From Aurantiacibacter sp. MUD11 (GTDB taxonomy: Bacteria; Pseudomonadota; Alphaproteobacteria; Sphingomonadales; Sphingomonadaceae), in contig NZ_CP114054.1 of NCBI RefSeq assembly GCF_026967575.1, forward strand, positions 2,108,001 through 2,172,000: a stretch of 64,000 nucleotides of DNA, written 5' to 3'. Below, piece by piece: positions 50,181 through 58,938 of this stretch (position 1 is its first letter; each line of letters starts with the position of its first letter). The notes below the pieces were generated by a model. It was given only the letters and a program-made list of their open reading frames with translations. It did no database searches and was not told the DNA's origin. A program made the translations under genes and the position numbers.

Positions 50181-51037
50181 CAGCGGCGTCCTTCCACCAG
50201 TGCTTCGTGAAACTGCACCGACGCCGCATAAGCCGAGGTGGCATCCGTGGCGAAGGCATGGGTCGGCACGTTGCTGCTGGCGAATACCGCCTGCAATTGC
50301 TGCCCGAAGCGGGCATCGCCCGGTGCGGCCACGGCGATTGACGAGGCATCGATGCCGAGCTGGCCGAAGGCGCCGTCGCCGAATGCCGTGGCCAGCGCGG
50401 CAAGATCGCCCGGCGCCTGCGTGCCGGTAAGTCCGACGACGTATCCGCGCAGGGCGAAATCGCCCGCCATCGCCTGTGCCGCCGCCAGTTCGCCGCCGCC
50501 GACGATCACCAGCGGTCTTGCCATCAGGGTATCGCCCGAAGGTGCGATGAAGCTGACGGGCTTGTTGCCCGAAGGCGTGGACATGGCCACCGTGCCGAGC
50601 GAGGTGGCGGTATCGAATACCGGATCGATGAATCGCTGGGCCGTGGCAATATCGGTCACTGTCACGGTGATGTTCACCGTGCTGGACCGGCCGAGCGAGT
50701 CGGTGGCCGTGGCGGTTACCTCGTAAACGTTGTCGGTGCCCTGATCGAGCGGGGTCTCGAAGTCGGGCGGGTTGATGAAGTTGAGGTCACGGCCATTGTT
50801 GATCGTGAACAGCGCTCTATCGGGTCCGCCCAGAGTAATGACGACGCTGGCGGCTGACTCGTCATTGATGGCCAGAGTGATGATGGTGTCGGTGCTGTTT
50901 TCCGGATAGTCGATCGCGAAGTTGGCGTTGGTAAAGGTCGGCGGTTGATTGGCCGTGCTGGTCGCCAAGGAGTCGCTCCCGCAACCGGCAAGCATGGCGG
51001 TAGCGGCAAGCGCGGCGGTAATCTTGTAGAGTGACAT
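50180..51037 (-). CDS. Lipoprotein with cadherin-like domain and C-terminal alpha/beta domain
   Basis: A 285-residue exported protein starting MSLYKITAALAATAMLAGCG, lipobox Cys at residue 19. Residues about 30-130 resemble a cadherin/Ig-type domain (IDYPENSTDTIITLAINDESA, DNVYEVTATATDSLGRSSTVNITVTVTD). The rest (about 150-285) looks like an alpha/beta-hydrolase-like fold without a clear catalytic Ser motif (PLVIVGGGELAAAQAM, LGIDASSIAVAAPGDARFG). The ATG at 51037 follows GGGAGAGGG. It is translationally coupled to the SnoaL-like gene, suggesting a joint function that I cannot name. Confidence 0.68.
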   Translation of the reverse strand: MSLYKITAALAATAMLAGCGSDSLATSTANQPPTFTNANFAIDYPENSTDTIITLAINDESAASVVITLGGPDRALFTINNGRDLNFINPPDFETPLDQGTDNVYEVTATATDSLGRSSTVNITVTVTDIATAQRFIDPVFDTATSLGTVAMSTPSGNKPVSFIAPSGDTLMARPLVIVGGGELAAAQAMAGDFALRGYVVGLTGTQAPGDLAALATAFGDGAFGQLGIDASSIAVAAPGDARFGQQLQAVFASSNVPTHAFATDATSAYAASVQFHEALVEGRR

Positions 51038-51123
51038 GCGGACCCTCTCCCTTGGCCGATTTCGCACGATGCTAATGGCTTGTGCGGCGACTGCCTAGGG
51101 TGTTCGCAACGGTATCAGTGAAC

Positions 51124-51678
51124 CTAGAGCTTGGGCAGCGTGACGCCGCGTTGGCCCATGTACTTGCCCGCCCGGTCGGCATAGGTGATCTCGGGCCGTT
51201 CGTTGCCCTGCAGGAACAGGAACTGGCACGCGCCCTCGTTGGCGTAGATCTTGGCCGGCAGCGGCGTGGTGTTGGAAAATTCCAGCGTCACGTGACCTTC
51301 CCAGCCCGGCTCCAGCGGAGTCACGTTCACGATAATCCCGCAGCGGGCATAGGTGCTCTTGCCCAGGCAGATCACCAGCACGTCGTCCGGGATGCGGAAA
51401 TATTCCACCGTCCGGGCCAGCGCGAAGGAGTTGGGCGGGATGATGCAGACATCGGTCTCGCGATCGACCAGGCTGGCGCCGTCGAAATCCTTGGGATCGA
51501 CCACGGCGGAATTCACATTGGTGAAAATCTTGAACTCCGGCGCGACGCGCGCGTCGTAGCCGAAGCTGGAGAGGCCGTAGGAGATATTCCCCTCGCGCCG
51601 CTGCGCTTCGACGAAAGGCTCGATCATGCCGTGTTCGAGCGCCTGGGTACGGATCCACTTGTCGGAAAGAATCGCCAT
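51124..51678 (-). CDS. dcd: dCTP deaminase
   Basis: A 184-residue enzyme that converts dCTP to dUTP for thymidylate synthesis. It starts [10 protein letters not shown] and has [17 protein letters not shown] (about 34-50), [31 protein letters not shown] and [10 protein letters not shown] with the catalytic Glu near residue 145. Length and motifs are fully typical of the trimeric Dcd family. The ATG at 51678 is the conserved start; the frame is open six codons earlier. It is on the minus strand between two lipoprotein genes. Confidence 0.96.
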   Translation of the reverse strand: MAILSDKWIRTQALEHGMIEPFVEAQRREGNISYGLSSFGYDARVAPEFKIFTNVNSAVVDPKDFDGASLVDRETDVCIIPPNSFALARTVEYFRIPDDVLVICLGKSTYARCGIIVNVTPLEPGWEGHVTLEFSNTTPLPAKIYANEGACQFLFLQGNERPEITYADRAGKYMGQRGVTLPKL

Positions 51679-51756
51679 GGACGAGGGATTCCCCATGTAG
51701 GGGCGGGGAGCAAGCCCGGCGGGGAGAACTTTCCCCTTTTCCGGTCCGGTCCGGTC

Positions 51757-52698
51757 CTATTCGCCCTCGACGGTAAAGCGAGTGAAGAACCCGCTCTCTA
51801 CGGCATCGGGAATTTCCGCAGTGATGCCGTAGTCGCCGGGCTGCAGGTTGACCCGGAAATAGCCTGTCGCGCCTTGCGGCATGTCGTGAATCCCGCCCAC
51901 GAACTGCGCAGGTGCCGGGGTCTGCTGGCCGTCGATCGGGAAGAAGTCGGGCCAGGCCGCTGCCGCCTCGACATCGGTATCCTCGTCGATGCGGAAGAGA
52001 TGTGCATCGTGCCCCACGAAATCGTTGTAGCGGCGCTGCTCCGCGAAATTCACGCGCACGGAATTGTCGCCGCTGACGAATGCACCGCCAGCGATTTCGT
52101 AGCCATCGTTGGTGATCGTCAGCGTCACGTTGGCGTCGGGCTCGGCCATGCCGCCGTCTTCGGCGAGCACCGTGAGGGGGAAGACCATCCCGAACTCGCC
52201 CGGCACGGGATTGTAATTGTGCTGAATGCCATTGGTCTTGACGTAGCATTCGACAATGTAGTTGCCCGGCTCGAGGAACATGGTGGCTTCGCCGGTGACA
52301 CCGTCGGACATCATGCCCGGCCCGCCAAGCCAGACCAGGTCGGCCACCCAGGCCGGTATCGTCGCAGAAATCTCGGCTGCCGTCTCAAAATCACCCGCGA
52401 TGGCAGCCGTGAGGCTCGCCTGGATCGGTTCCACCACCAATTCGTCGACCATCTCCGCGGTGATGCCGTCAGGCAGGCGGTAGACCAGCGCATGGTGCGT
52501 CATGCCCCCTTCGTTGATGACGCGGATGGTGGTCCAGCCCGAGTTGATCGTGTCCGGCCCGGTGAAAGACAAGCCCTCTACTTGCAGTTCGAGGACATTG
52601 GGCTGCGGCACCTCGACCTGGTCGGATTCGGAGGTCGACTCTGAAGAACAGGCCGACAGGCCCGACGCCAGTGCGAACGCGATTACGAAGTGCTTCAT
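51757..52698 (-). CDS. Lipoprotein with two cupredoxin-like domains
   Basis: A 313-residue exported protein starting MKHFVIAFALASGLSACSS, lipobox Cys at residue 17. Residues about 30-165 form a beta-rich domain with possible type 1 copper ligands: MTHHALVYRL (His), YIVECYVKTNGIQHN (Cys, His) and GEFGMVFPL (Met). Residues about 170-313 repeat the layout (GHDAHLFRI, then YFRVNLQPGDYGITAEIP and GFFTRFTVEGE) but lack the Cys. I infer a duplicated cupredoxin in which only the first copy may bind copper. No named family is recognised. The ATG at 52698 is chosen for the signal. Confidence 0.65.
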   Translation of the reverse strand: MKHFVIAFALASGLSACSSESTSESDQVEVPQPNVLELQVEGLSFTGPDTINSGWTTIRVINEGGMTHHALVYRLPDGITAEMVDELVVEPIQASLTAAIAGDFETAAEISATIPAWVADLVWLGGPGMMSDGVTGEATMFLEPGNYIVECYVKTNGIQHNYNPVPGEFGMVFPLTVLAEDGGMAEPDANVTLTITNDGYEIAGGAFVSGDNSVRVNFAEQRRYNDFVGHDAHLFRIDEDTDVEAAAAWPDFFPIDGQQTPAPAQFVGGIHDMPQGATGYFRVNLQPGDYGITAEIPDAVESGFFTRFTVEGE

Positions 52699-52840
52699 GC
52701 TGCTTGTCCCCCAGACCGGCAACCGGTGGCAGAAGCAGAGCATGGCAGGACGGATCGTTCAAGGGCAGGCACGCCAAGCAGCTTGGCTACACTCCCCATT
52801 GTTCGGAACGCTTGTTCCGTCCCGCCACTTCGCCAGTGAA

Positions 52841-55800
52841 TTATCCCCCAGCCAGCAGGCTGGCGTTGCCGCCCGCCGCAGTGGTGTCGATGGTGGTGAC
52901 CCGCTCGGTGGCGAAGCGGGTGACATAGTGCGGGCCGCCGGCCTTGGGGCCGGTGCCCGACAAGCCCTCGCCCCCGAACGGCTGGCTGCCCACCACCGCA
53001 CCGATCTGGTTGCGGTTGACGTAGAAGTTGCCCACCCGCGCGTTCGCCTCGACGAAGCGGCGCGTCTCGTCGATGCGGCTGTGCAGCCCCAGCGTCAGGC
53101 CGTAGCCGGTGGCGTTGATGTCATCGAGCACTCTCGCCATGCCGCCCGCCGGGTAGCGTGCGACATGCAGGATCGGGCCGAACTGCTCCTCGTCGATGTC
53201 GAGGATCGATGACACCTCGATGATCGTCGGGGCGAAGAAATGGCCGTTCTCGCATTCCTTAGGCATCGACCGCCGCCAGACCGGGTAGCCCGCCTCGTGC
53301 ATTTCCTGCACGTGTGCCTGCAGCTTGGCGCGGGCTTCGGCATCGATCACCGGGCCGACATCGGTGGCGAAGTCGGCCGGGTCGCCGATCACCAGTGCCT
53401 CGAACGCGCCCTTGATCATGTGCAGCATCTCGTCCGCCACGTCGTCCTGCAGGTAGAGCACGCGCAGTGCCGAACAGCGCTGGCCCGCGCTCTGGAAGGC
53501 AGAGGCCACCACGTCGCGCGTTACCTGTTCGGGCAGGGCGCTGGAATCCACGATCATGGCGTTCTGGCCGCCGGTCTCGGCAATCAGGGTGCCAATGGCG
53601 CCGGGCCGCGCGGCCAGCGAGCGGTTGATGGCATGGGCCGTGGCGGTGGAACCGGTGAAGGCAACCCCGGCGATGCGCGGATCGCTGGTGAGCGCAGCGC
53701 CCACAGCGCCGTCGCCCGGCACGAATTGCAGCACATCCTTGGGAATGCCGGCCTCGTGGCACAGGTCAATCGCGAGCGCAGCGATCAGCGGGGTCTGCTC
53801 GGCCGGCTTGGCGAGCACGGTGTTGCCCGCGGCCAGCGCCGCGGCGGTCGGCCCCATGAAGATGGCCAGCGGGAAGTTCCACGGGCTGATGGTGGCAAAG
53901 ACTCCGCGCCCGTGCAGGCGGAGCAGGTTTTGCTCCCCCGTGGGGCCGGGCAGCGGCTGCGGCGCACCGAACAGCATGCGTGCCTCGCAGGCGTAGTAGC
54001 GCAGGAAGTCGACTGCCTCGCGCACTTCCAGCACGGCGTCCATCATGGTCTTTCCTGCCTCGCGGCGGCACAGGTCCATCAGGCGCGGGGTGTTCTCTTC
54101 CAGCAGGTCCGCCGCCTTGATCAGCAGCTGCGCGCGAGCTTCACCGCCCAACGCGTCCCACTCTGGCTGCGCCGCGACCGCGCGGGCGAGCGCCAGGTCG
54201 ATGTCGCGCTGGCTGGCGGGCATGTATTCGCCGACGACCTTGCCCGATTGCGGGGCGTGGACGGGGATCAGTTCGCCGTCCACCTCTGCGCGCAGGGTGG
54301 GGTGAGCGACCGGATGATCCTTGCGCCACACCGCCAGGCACTTGCGCAGTTCCTCCAGTTCGGGCGGATGGGCGAGGTCGACACCCAGCGAGTTGCGGCG
54401 GTTGGGATAGATGTGCAGCGGCAGCGGGATCGCCGGATTGCGGCGCGGGGTGAGCGCGGCCAGGTCCGCCACCGGGTTGGTGACCAGCTCTGCCACTGGC
54501 ACCTCGGCATCGGCCATGCGGTTGACGAAGCTGGAGTTGGCGCCGTTCTCCAGCAGGCGGCGCACCAGGTAGGCGAGCAGTTCCTTGTGTCCGCCGACGG
54601 GGGCGTAGATGCGCACCGGCGTGCGCTGGGCGCCCTCCATCGCGGCGAGCGCGGAGTAGATGTCCTCGCCCATGCCGTGGAGGCGCTGGAACTCGAACTG
54701 CTTGCTGCCAGCCAGCGCCTTGATCGCGCCGATGGTATAGGCATTGTGGGTGGCGAAGGCGGGGTAGATGGCATCGTCCGCCGCCAGCAGCTCGCTGGCG
54801 CAGGCGAGGTAGGAGACATCGGTGCCCAGCTTGCGGGTGAAGACCGGGTAGTCCTTGTACCCGCCGACCTGCGACAGCTTGATCTCGGCATCCCAGTAGG
54901 CGCCCTTGACCAGGCGCACGAACAGCTTGCGATCATGCTTGCGCGCCAGTTTGGCGGCCCAGCGGCACAGCGGAACGCCGCGCTTCTGGTAGGCCTGGAT
55001 GGCCATGCCGAAGCCTTCCCAGCCCTGCGGCGTGCCATCGTCGAACAAGTCGTCGTCGGCCACCAGCGCCTCGATGATATCAAGGCTCAGTTCCAGCCGC
55101 TCGGCCTCTTCGGCGTCGACGGTGAAGTGGATGTTCGCCTCGCGCGCCTGCAGCGCCAGATCGCGCACGATCGGCACCAGCGCGGCAATCGCCGCCTCGG
55201 CATGGAAGAAATCATATTTCGGGTAGAGCGCGGAGAGCTTGACCGAGATGCCCGGCCCGGTGTGAACATCGCCCGGTTCCTTCGCCAGCCGCGCAATCGC
55301 GCGCTCGTAGGCCTGGCGATATTTCTCGGCATCCTCGAAGGTCATCGCCGCCTCGCCGAGCATGTCGAAACTGTGGGTCAGGCCCCGCTTCTTCTCCGGC
55401 TTGGCGCGGTCCATCGCCTCGTCGATGGTGCGGGCGTAGACGAACTGGCCGCCGATGATGCGCATGGCCTGGCTGGTGGCCTTGCGGATCACGGGTTCGC
55501 CCATGCGGCCCGTGGCGCGGCGCAGCGCGTTGGCGAGGCCCTTTTCCTGCCGCGTGCCGCCCTTCAGCACTTCGCCGGTCAGCATCAGCGAGAAGGTGGC
55601 GGCATTGACGAAGACGCTGCCCGATTCGCCGACATGCTCGGCCCAGTCCTGCGAGGCGACCTTGTCGCGGATCAGCGCGTCGGCTGTTTCCTCGTCCGGC
55701 ACGCGCAGCAGCGCTTCGGCGAGGCACATCAGGGCGATGCCTTCCTCGGTATCGAGCCCGTAAGTGGCCAGAAAGGCGTCCAGTCCGCTGGATTCCTTGC

Positions 55801-55948
55801 GGCGCGCGTCCTCGATCAGCTGCGTTGCGGTGGCGGCAGCATTTTCGTGGACATTGGTGATCGCACCAGCCTGTTCCAGGCGCAGTTCGAGGCAGGCTTC
55901 CTCGTCCTGCCGGTAAGCATCGCGCAATGCGGTTCTATCGAGAGCCAT
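52841..55948 (-). CDS. putA: Bifunctional proline dehydrogenase / glutamate-semialdehyde dehydrogenase
   Basis: A 1035-residue enzyme that oxidises proline to glutamate in two steps at the inner membrane. The proline dehydrogenase barrel is at about 130-450 (SFDMLGEAAMTFEDAEKY, GVPLCRWAAKLARKHDRKLFVRLVKGAYWDAEIK). The aldehyde dehydrogenase domain is at about 540-1000, with AETGGQNAMIVDSS (catalytic Glu) and FQSAGQRCSALRVLYLQ (catalytic Cys), and an NxxGxxVGxQPFGGEGLSGTGPKAGG end. No ribbon-helix-helix DNA-binding domain precedes it, so it is not its own repressor as in E. coli. The ATG at 55948 is preferred to a GTG five codons upstream; neither has a strong ribosome site. Confidence 0.95.
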   Translation of the reverse strand: MALDRTALRDAYRQDEEACLELRLEQAGAITNVHENAAATATQLIEDARRKESSGLDAFLATYGLDTEEGIALMCLAEALLRVPDEETADALIRDKVASQDWAEHVGESGSVFVNAATFSLMLTGEVLKGGTRQEKGLANALRRATGRMGEPVIRKATSQAMRIIGGQFVYARTIDEAMDRAKPEKKRGLTHSFDMLGEAAMTFEDAEKYRQAYERAIARLAKEPGDVHTGPGISVKLSALYPKYDFFHAEAAIAALVPIVRDLALQAREANIHFTVDAEEAERLELSLDIIEALVADDDLFDDGTPQGWEGFGMAIQAYQKRGVPLCRWAAKLARKHDRKLFVRLVKGAYWDAEIKLSQVGGYKDYPVFTRKLGTDVSYLACASELLAADDAIYPAFATHNAYTIGAIKALAGSKQFEFQRLHGMGEDIYSALAAMEGAQRTPVRIYAPVGGHKELLAYLVRRLLENGANSSFVNRMADAEVPVAELVTNPVADLAALTPRRNPAIPLPLHIYPNRRNSLGVDLAHPPELEELRKCLAVWRKDHPVAHPTLRAEVDGELIPVHAPQSGKVVGEYMPASQRDIDLALARAVAAQPEWDALGGEARAQLLIKAADLLEENTPRLMDLCRREAGKTMMDAVLEVREAVDFLRYYACEARMLFGAPQPLPGPTGEQNLLRLHGRGVFATISPWNFPLAIFMGPTAAALAAGNTVLAKPAEQTPLIAALAIDLCHEAGIPKDVLQFVPGDGAVGAALTSDPRIAGVAFTGSTATAHAINRSLAARPGAIGTLIAETGGQNAMIVDSSALPEQVTRDVVASAFQSAGQRCSALRVLYLQDDVADEMLHMIKGAFEALVIGDPADFATDVGPVIDAEARAKLQAHVQEMHEAGYPVWRRSMPKECENGHFFAPTIIEVSSILDIDEEQFGPILHVARYPAGGMARVLDDINATGYGLTLGLHSRIDETRRFVEANARVGNFYVNRNQIGAVVGSQPFGGEGLSGTGPKAGGPHYVTRFATERVTTIDTTAAGGNASLLAGG

Positions 55949-56026
55949 GCGGCGCACTTGCACATGGTAACAAGGGTAATCAAGTGAAGTCGCATCGCAG
56001 GCGGGGCGAGGCGAGTTAACTGCGCG

Positions 56027-56920
56027 TCAGCCGGGCACCCACTGGTAGCGATAGGCGTCGCCGTCGACGTGGACGTGGCCCGCGCTGGTGCCGCGGAAAT
56101 GCGCCGGCAGGCAGAGCAGCTGCTCTTCCGCCGCGCGGCGCAGGATACGCTGCCGGGTGACGCTGGCCTCTGCCGGATCGGCATCGAAGGCGAAGGGCAG
56201 GTCCGGACGGATCAGCTGGATCGGATGGTGGATCACGTCCCCCCAGAAGATCGCTTCGCCGGCATCCGCCTTGCCGTGGATGGTGCAGCAGCCGGGCGAG
56301 TGGCCGAAGGCGGGTTCCAGCCACACGCCGTCACCGATCTCGCGGTGCGCGACGTGGTTCTCGTCCACGATGATGCCCTGGCCTGCATCCATCACTGGGA
56401 CGATGGAGTCGATGAAGCTGGCGTGGTGGGCTTCCTCGCCCGGCGGTTCCTGCTGGAAGTATTCGTAGTCGCGGCGGCCGAAGAGGTATTTGGCATTGGG
56501 GAAGGTGGGCATCCATTTCCCGTCCTCCAGCCGGGTGTTCCAGCCCACATGATCGAAGTGCAGGTGCGTGCACATGACAAGGTCGATGTCCTCCGGTGCG
56601 AACCCGGCGCGGCGCAGGTTGCCCAGATAGTCGGTGTCCAGCTGGTGCACCGCTTCCACCAGCCGGTCCTTGTGATTGCCGTCGCAGGTGTCGACGAGGA
56701 TGGTCTGCCCGTCGACCTCGATCACGAAGGAATGGATCGACAGCGTCATCAGCGAGCTTTCGGCGTCCTTGCCGAACTCGCCATCGCCAAGGTCGAACCA
56801 GCTCTGTAGCCGGGCGATGTCGGCGGGCGTCACGCCGGGCAACTGCTCCTTCATCGGCGTTGGCGATTCCATCTCCAGCACCTTGTGGATGCGCATCCGG
56901 CCCAGCGTGATTGGCGGCAT
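56027..56920 (-). CDS. Metallo-beta-lactamase-fold hydrolase
   Basis: A 297-residue cytoplasmic hydrolase. The metal motif is H119-L-H121-F-D123-H124, with further ligands in FGHSPGCCTIHG and LPAHFRGTSAGH. The N-terminal half includes TILVDTCDGNHK, typical of the branch containing lactonase- and phosphodiesterase-like enzymes (AHL lactonase relatives). The substrate is not determined. It lies 78 bases from putA on the same strand and divergent from the Nmad3 gene. Confidence 0.88.
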   Translation of the reverse strand: MPPITLGRMRIHKVLEMESPTPMKEQLPGVTPADIARLQSWFDLGDGEFGKDAESSLMTLSIHSFVIEVDGQTILVDTCDGNHKDRLVEAVHQLDTDYLGNLRRAGFAPEDIDLVMCTHLHFDHVGWNTRLEDGKWMPTFPNAKYLFGRRDYEYFQQEPPGEEAHHASFIDSIVPVMDAGQGIIVDENHVAHREIGDGVWLEPAFGHSPGCCTIHGKADAGEAIFWGDVIHHPIQLIRPDLPFAFDADPAEASVTRQRILRRAAEEQLLCLPAHFRGTSAGHVHVDGDAYRYQWVPG

Positions 56921-56981
56921 TGTCCTCTCCCCTCGGACGCGATCCTAGCCTCGCGGCGGCTGGCGCGCTAGGCGCTGCGCG

Positions 56982-57713
56982 ATGCGGATCATCTTCTCTC
57001 GCAAGGGTTTCGACAGCGCGGCGGGTGGCGGCCCCTCGCCGATCGTCGATGGGCGACCGCTCAGCCTGCCGATCCCCGCCAATGGCGAGCTGTCGCGCAC
57101 GACCTACGGCGACCTGGGCCTGGGCGAGCATGCCTCGAAGGCCAGCCGCGGCAAGCTGGGCGCGGCGGACCTGTGCCATCACGACCCGATGTTCCGCGAG
57201 AACGGCCGCGCCCTGCTGGGCCAATGTGGCGCGGCGCAGACGCACCTGGAGCGGCAAGGCGTCACCGAGGGTGACTGTTTCGTCTTCTTCGGCCTGTTCC
57301 GCGCCGAGGGCGGGGCGCCGCACCACCGCGTGTTCGGCTACCTGAAGATCGAGGAGGTCGTCCCGCTGGTCGACGCGCCGCCCACCCGATTGCAGGAACT
57401 GGCCGCGATTGGCGTGCCGCACGCGATCGGCCTGCATGCGTCTAACGACGTCGTCTATGCCGGGGAAGGACGCACGGCCAGCCGTGCGCATGACACCCTG
57501 CGCCTGACCGTCCCCGAAGGCCCGCCGAGCATGTGGCGCGTCCCGGAATGGTTGCACGAAACGGGGCTGAGCTATCACCACAAGCCTGATCGCTGGCATG
57601 CGGATGGCCGCCTGCAGAGCGTCGCGCGCGGACAGGAATTCGTGGCCGACGTGGGCGAGCGCAAGGACGCCCGCCAATGGCTGGACGAAACCGTCGCGCT
57701 GATCGCGGGCTAG
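56982..57713 (+). CDS. Nmad3 (nucleotide modification associated domain 3) protein
   Basis: A 243-residue cytoplasmic protein. It opens MRIIFSRKGFDSAAGGGPSPI, then PLSLPIPANG and TTYGDLGLGE, the signature of the Nmad3 family, which was defined by association with DNA-base modification systems. Other features are CHHDPMF, HHRVFGYLKIEEVV, and a basic KPDRWHADGRLQSVARGQEFV near the C-terminus. The exact activity is unknown. No modification, restriction or phage genes are adjacent, so its role here may be separate. The stop shares CTAG with the convergent plsC stop. Confidence 0.75.
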   Translation: MRIIFSRKGFDSAAGGGPSPIVDGRPLSLPIPANGELSRTTYGDLGLGEHASKASRGKLGAADLCHHDPMFRENGRALLGQCGAAQTHLERQGVTEGDCFVFFGLFRAEGGAPHHRVFGYLKIEEVVPLVDAPPTRLQELAAIGVPHAIGLHASNDVVYAGEGRTASRAHDTLRLTVPEGPPSMWRVPEWLHETGLSYHHKPDRWHADGRLQSVARGQEFVADVGERKDARQWLDETVALIAG

Positions 57714-58414
57714 CCGGCCGGCTGGCTTTCGTTCGGCTTGTTCAGCGCGTTGATGCCGGCATGGACGCGCGCCTCGATCTCTTCCCGCGGAAGCCCCGGT
57801 TCGATGGGCTCGCCGAAATGAATCGTCAGGGTGCCGGGCCGCTTCAGGCCGCGCTGGTACAGCGGGCCGCTGTCGATGGCGACGGGCACCACCGGCAGGT
57901 TCAGCAGCTTGTAGAGGGCGGCAAACCCCGCCTGCAGCGGCGGGCGCGTACCATGCGGGACGCGGGTGCCTTCGGGGAAGATGACGATCGGACGCTCGTG
58001 CTCCAGCAGCGGCTTGGTTGCGCGGATCATGCTGCGCAGCGCCTTGGCCCCTTCCTGCCGGGCGACCGGGATGACCCCGTAGTTGCGCGCCGCCGTGCCC
58101 CAGCCGGGAATATCGAACAATTCCTGTTTCGCGAACAGCGCGGGAAATTCGAACATCGTCGGCAGGTTGATCGCCTCGAAGAAGCTCTCGTGCTTGATCG
58201 CGTAAAAGGCGCGCGAAGTCGGCTGCTGGCCGGTCTCCACGATGGTGATCCCCAGCAGCCTGCGACAGGCCCAGTGGTGCAGCTTCGACCAGGTGTCGGG
58301 CCAGAAGCGGATGCCCGATGGCGCGATAAAGGCAGCCAGCACCGCCCCCGTCACGCAGATGATCGAGCCGAGATAGAATACGGCGTAGAAGGCAATGTTG
58401 CGAAGGTAGATCAC
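57710..58414 (-). CDS. plsC: 1-acyl-sn-glycerol-3-phosphate acyltransferase
   Basis: A 234-residue membrane-associated enzyme of phospholipid synthesis. Two hydrophobic N-terminal helices (about 8-33) anchor it. Motif I is IKHESFFEAI, an HX4E form seen in many proteobacterial PlsC proteins in place of HX4D; motif III is FPEGTR; motif IV is VVPVAIDSGPL. It is last in the ftsE-ftsX-ydcF-plsC run: its start overlaps the YdcF stop by four bases. Confidence 0.92.
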   Translation of the reverse strand: MIYLRNIAFYAVFYLGSIICVTGAVLAAFIAPSGIRFWPDTWSKLHHWACRRLLGITIVETGQQPTSRAFYAIKHESFFEAINLPTMFEFPALFAKQELFDIPGWGTAARNYGVIPVARQEGAKALRSMIRATKPLLEHERPIVIFPEGTRVPHGTRPPLQAGFAALYKLLNLPVVPVAIDSGPLYQRGLKRPGTLTIHFGEPIEPGLPREEIEARVHAGINALNKPNESQPAG

Positions 58415-58938
58415 CCGAGGGCCTGTAACGTCCAGACAGCAATAAGCTTGTGATATTCCAGAAATAGCGTGCCGAAGCTAGCTTCCGAGCGAACGGCATC
58501 GCGGGTGACGCTGACGGTGTCGGGCAGTTGCTCGCTGAGTTCTGCGGCGGCGCGGCGCATGTGCCAGTCTGCGGTCACCAGCCGGATCGAGCTGTAGCCC
58601 CGGTCCTCCAGCCACTCTGCCGTCTCGCGGGCATTGCCCCGGGTGTCGAGCGCGGAGAAGCCAAGCGTGACGCAGCAGTTCATCACCCGGTCGGGCACAT
58701 CGAACTGCGCCTGGAATTCGCCCGGTTGCACCGTGGTGTCGACGCCGGTCACCAGCATCTGTTCGGCAGCGCCGACTTGTAGCATTTCCAGCCCGCGCTG
58801 GATGCGTCCGCCGCTGCCGGTCGGCACGACGATGGCATCAGTCTGCGACTGCGGCGCAGGCTGGGGCAGGGCGATGGCGAACCACAGGAAGCCCAATGCC
58901 CACAGGATCACCGGAACGGCGATGATGCGGCGGATCAT
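58411..58938 (-). CDS. YdcF family (DUF218) protein
   Basis: A 175-residue protein with one N-terminal membrane helix (about 3-22) and a DUF218 Rossmann-like domain: AIVVPTGSGGRIQRGLEMLQVG, then NARETAEWLEDRGYSSIRLVTADWHMRRAAAEL. The family is linked to envelope metabolism; activity unproven. It overlaps ftsX by four bases (ATGA) and plsC by four bases, so it is tightly embedded in the operon. Confidence 0.88.
   Translation of the reverse strand: MIRRIIAVPVILWALGFLWFAIALPQPAPQSQTDAIVVPTGSGGRIQRGLEMLQVGAAEQMLVTGVDTTVQPGEFQAQFDVPDRVMNCCVTLGFSALDTRGNARETAEWLEDRGYSSIRLVTADWHMRRAAAELSEQLPDTVSVTRDAVRSEASFGTLFLEYHKLIAVWTLQALG

Noticed and set aside
51739..51757. Short CCGGT tandem between dcd and the cupredoxin-like gene
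   Set aside because: Only three copies in a GC-rich gap; no sign of regulatory or variable function.
52804..52819. CGGAAC/GTTCCG hairpin after putA as a terminator or EcfG site
   Set aside because: The stem is only 6 bp with no T-run, and no CGTT lies at EcfG spacing in the right direction.
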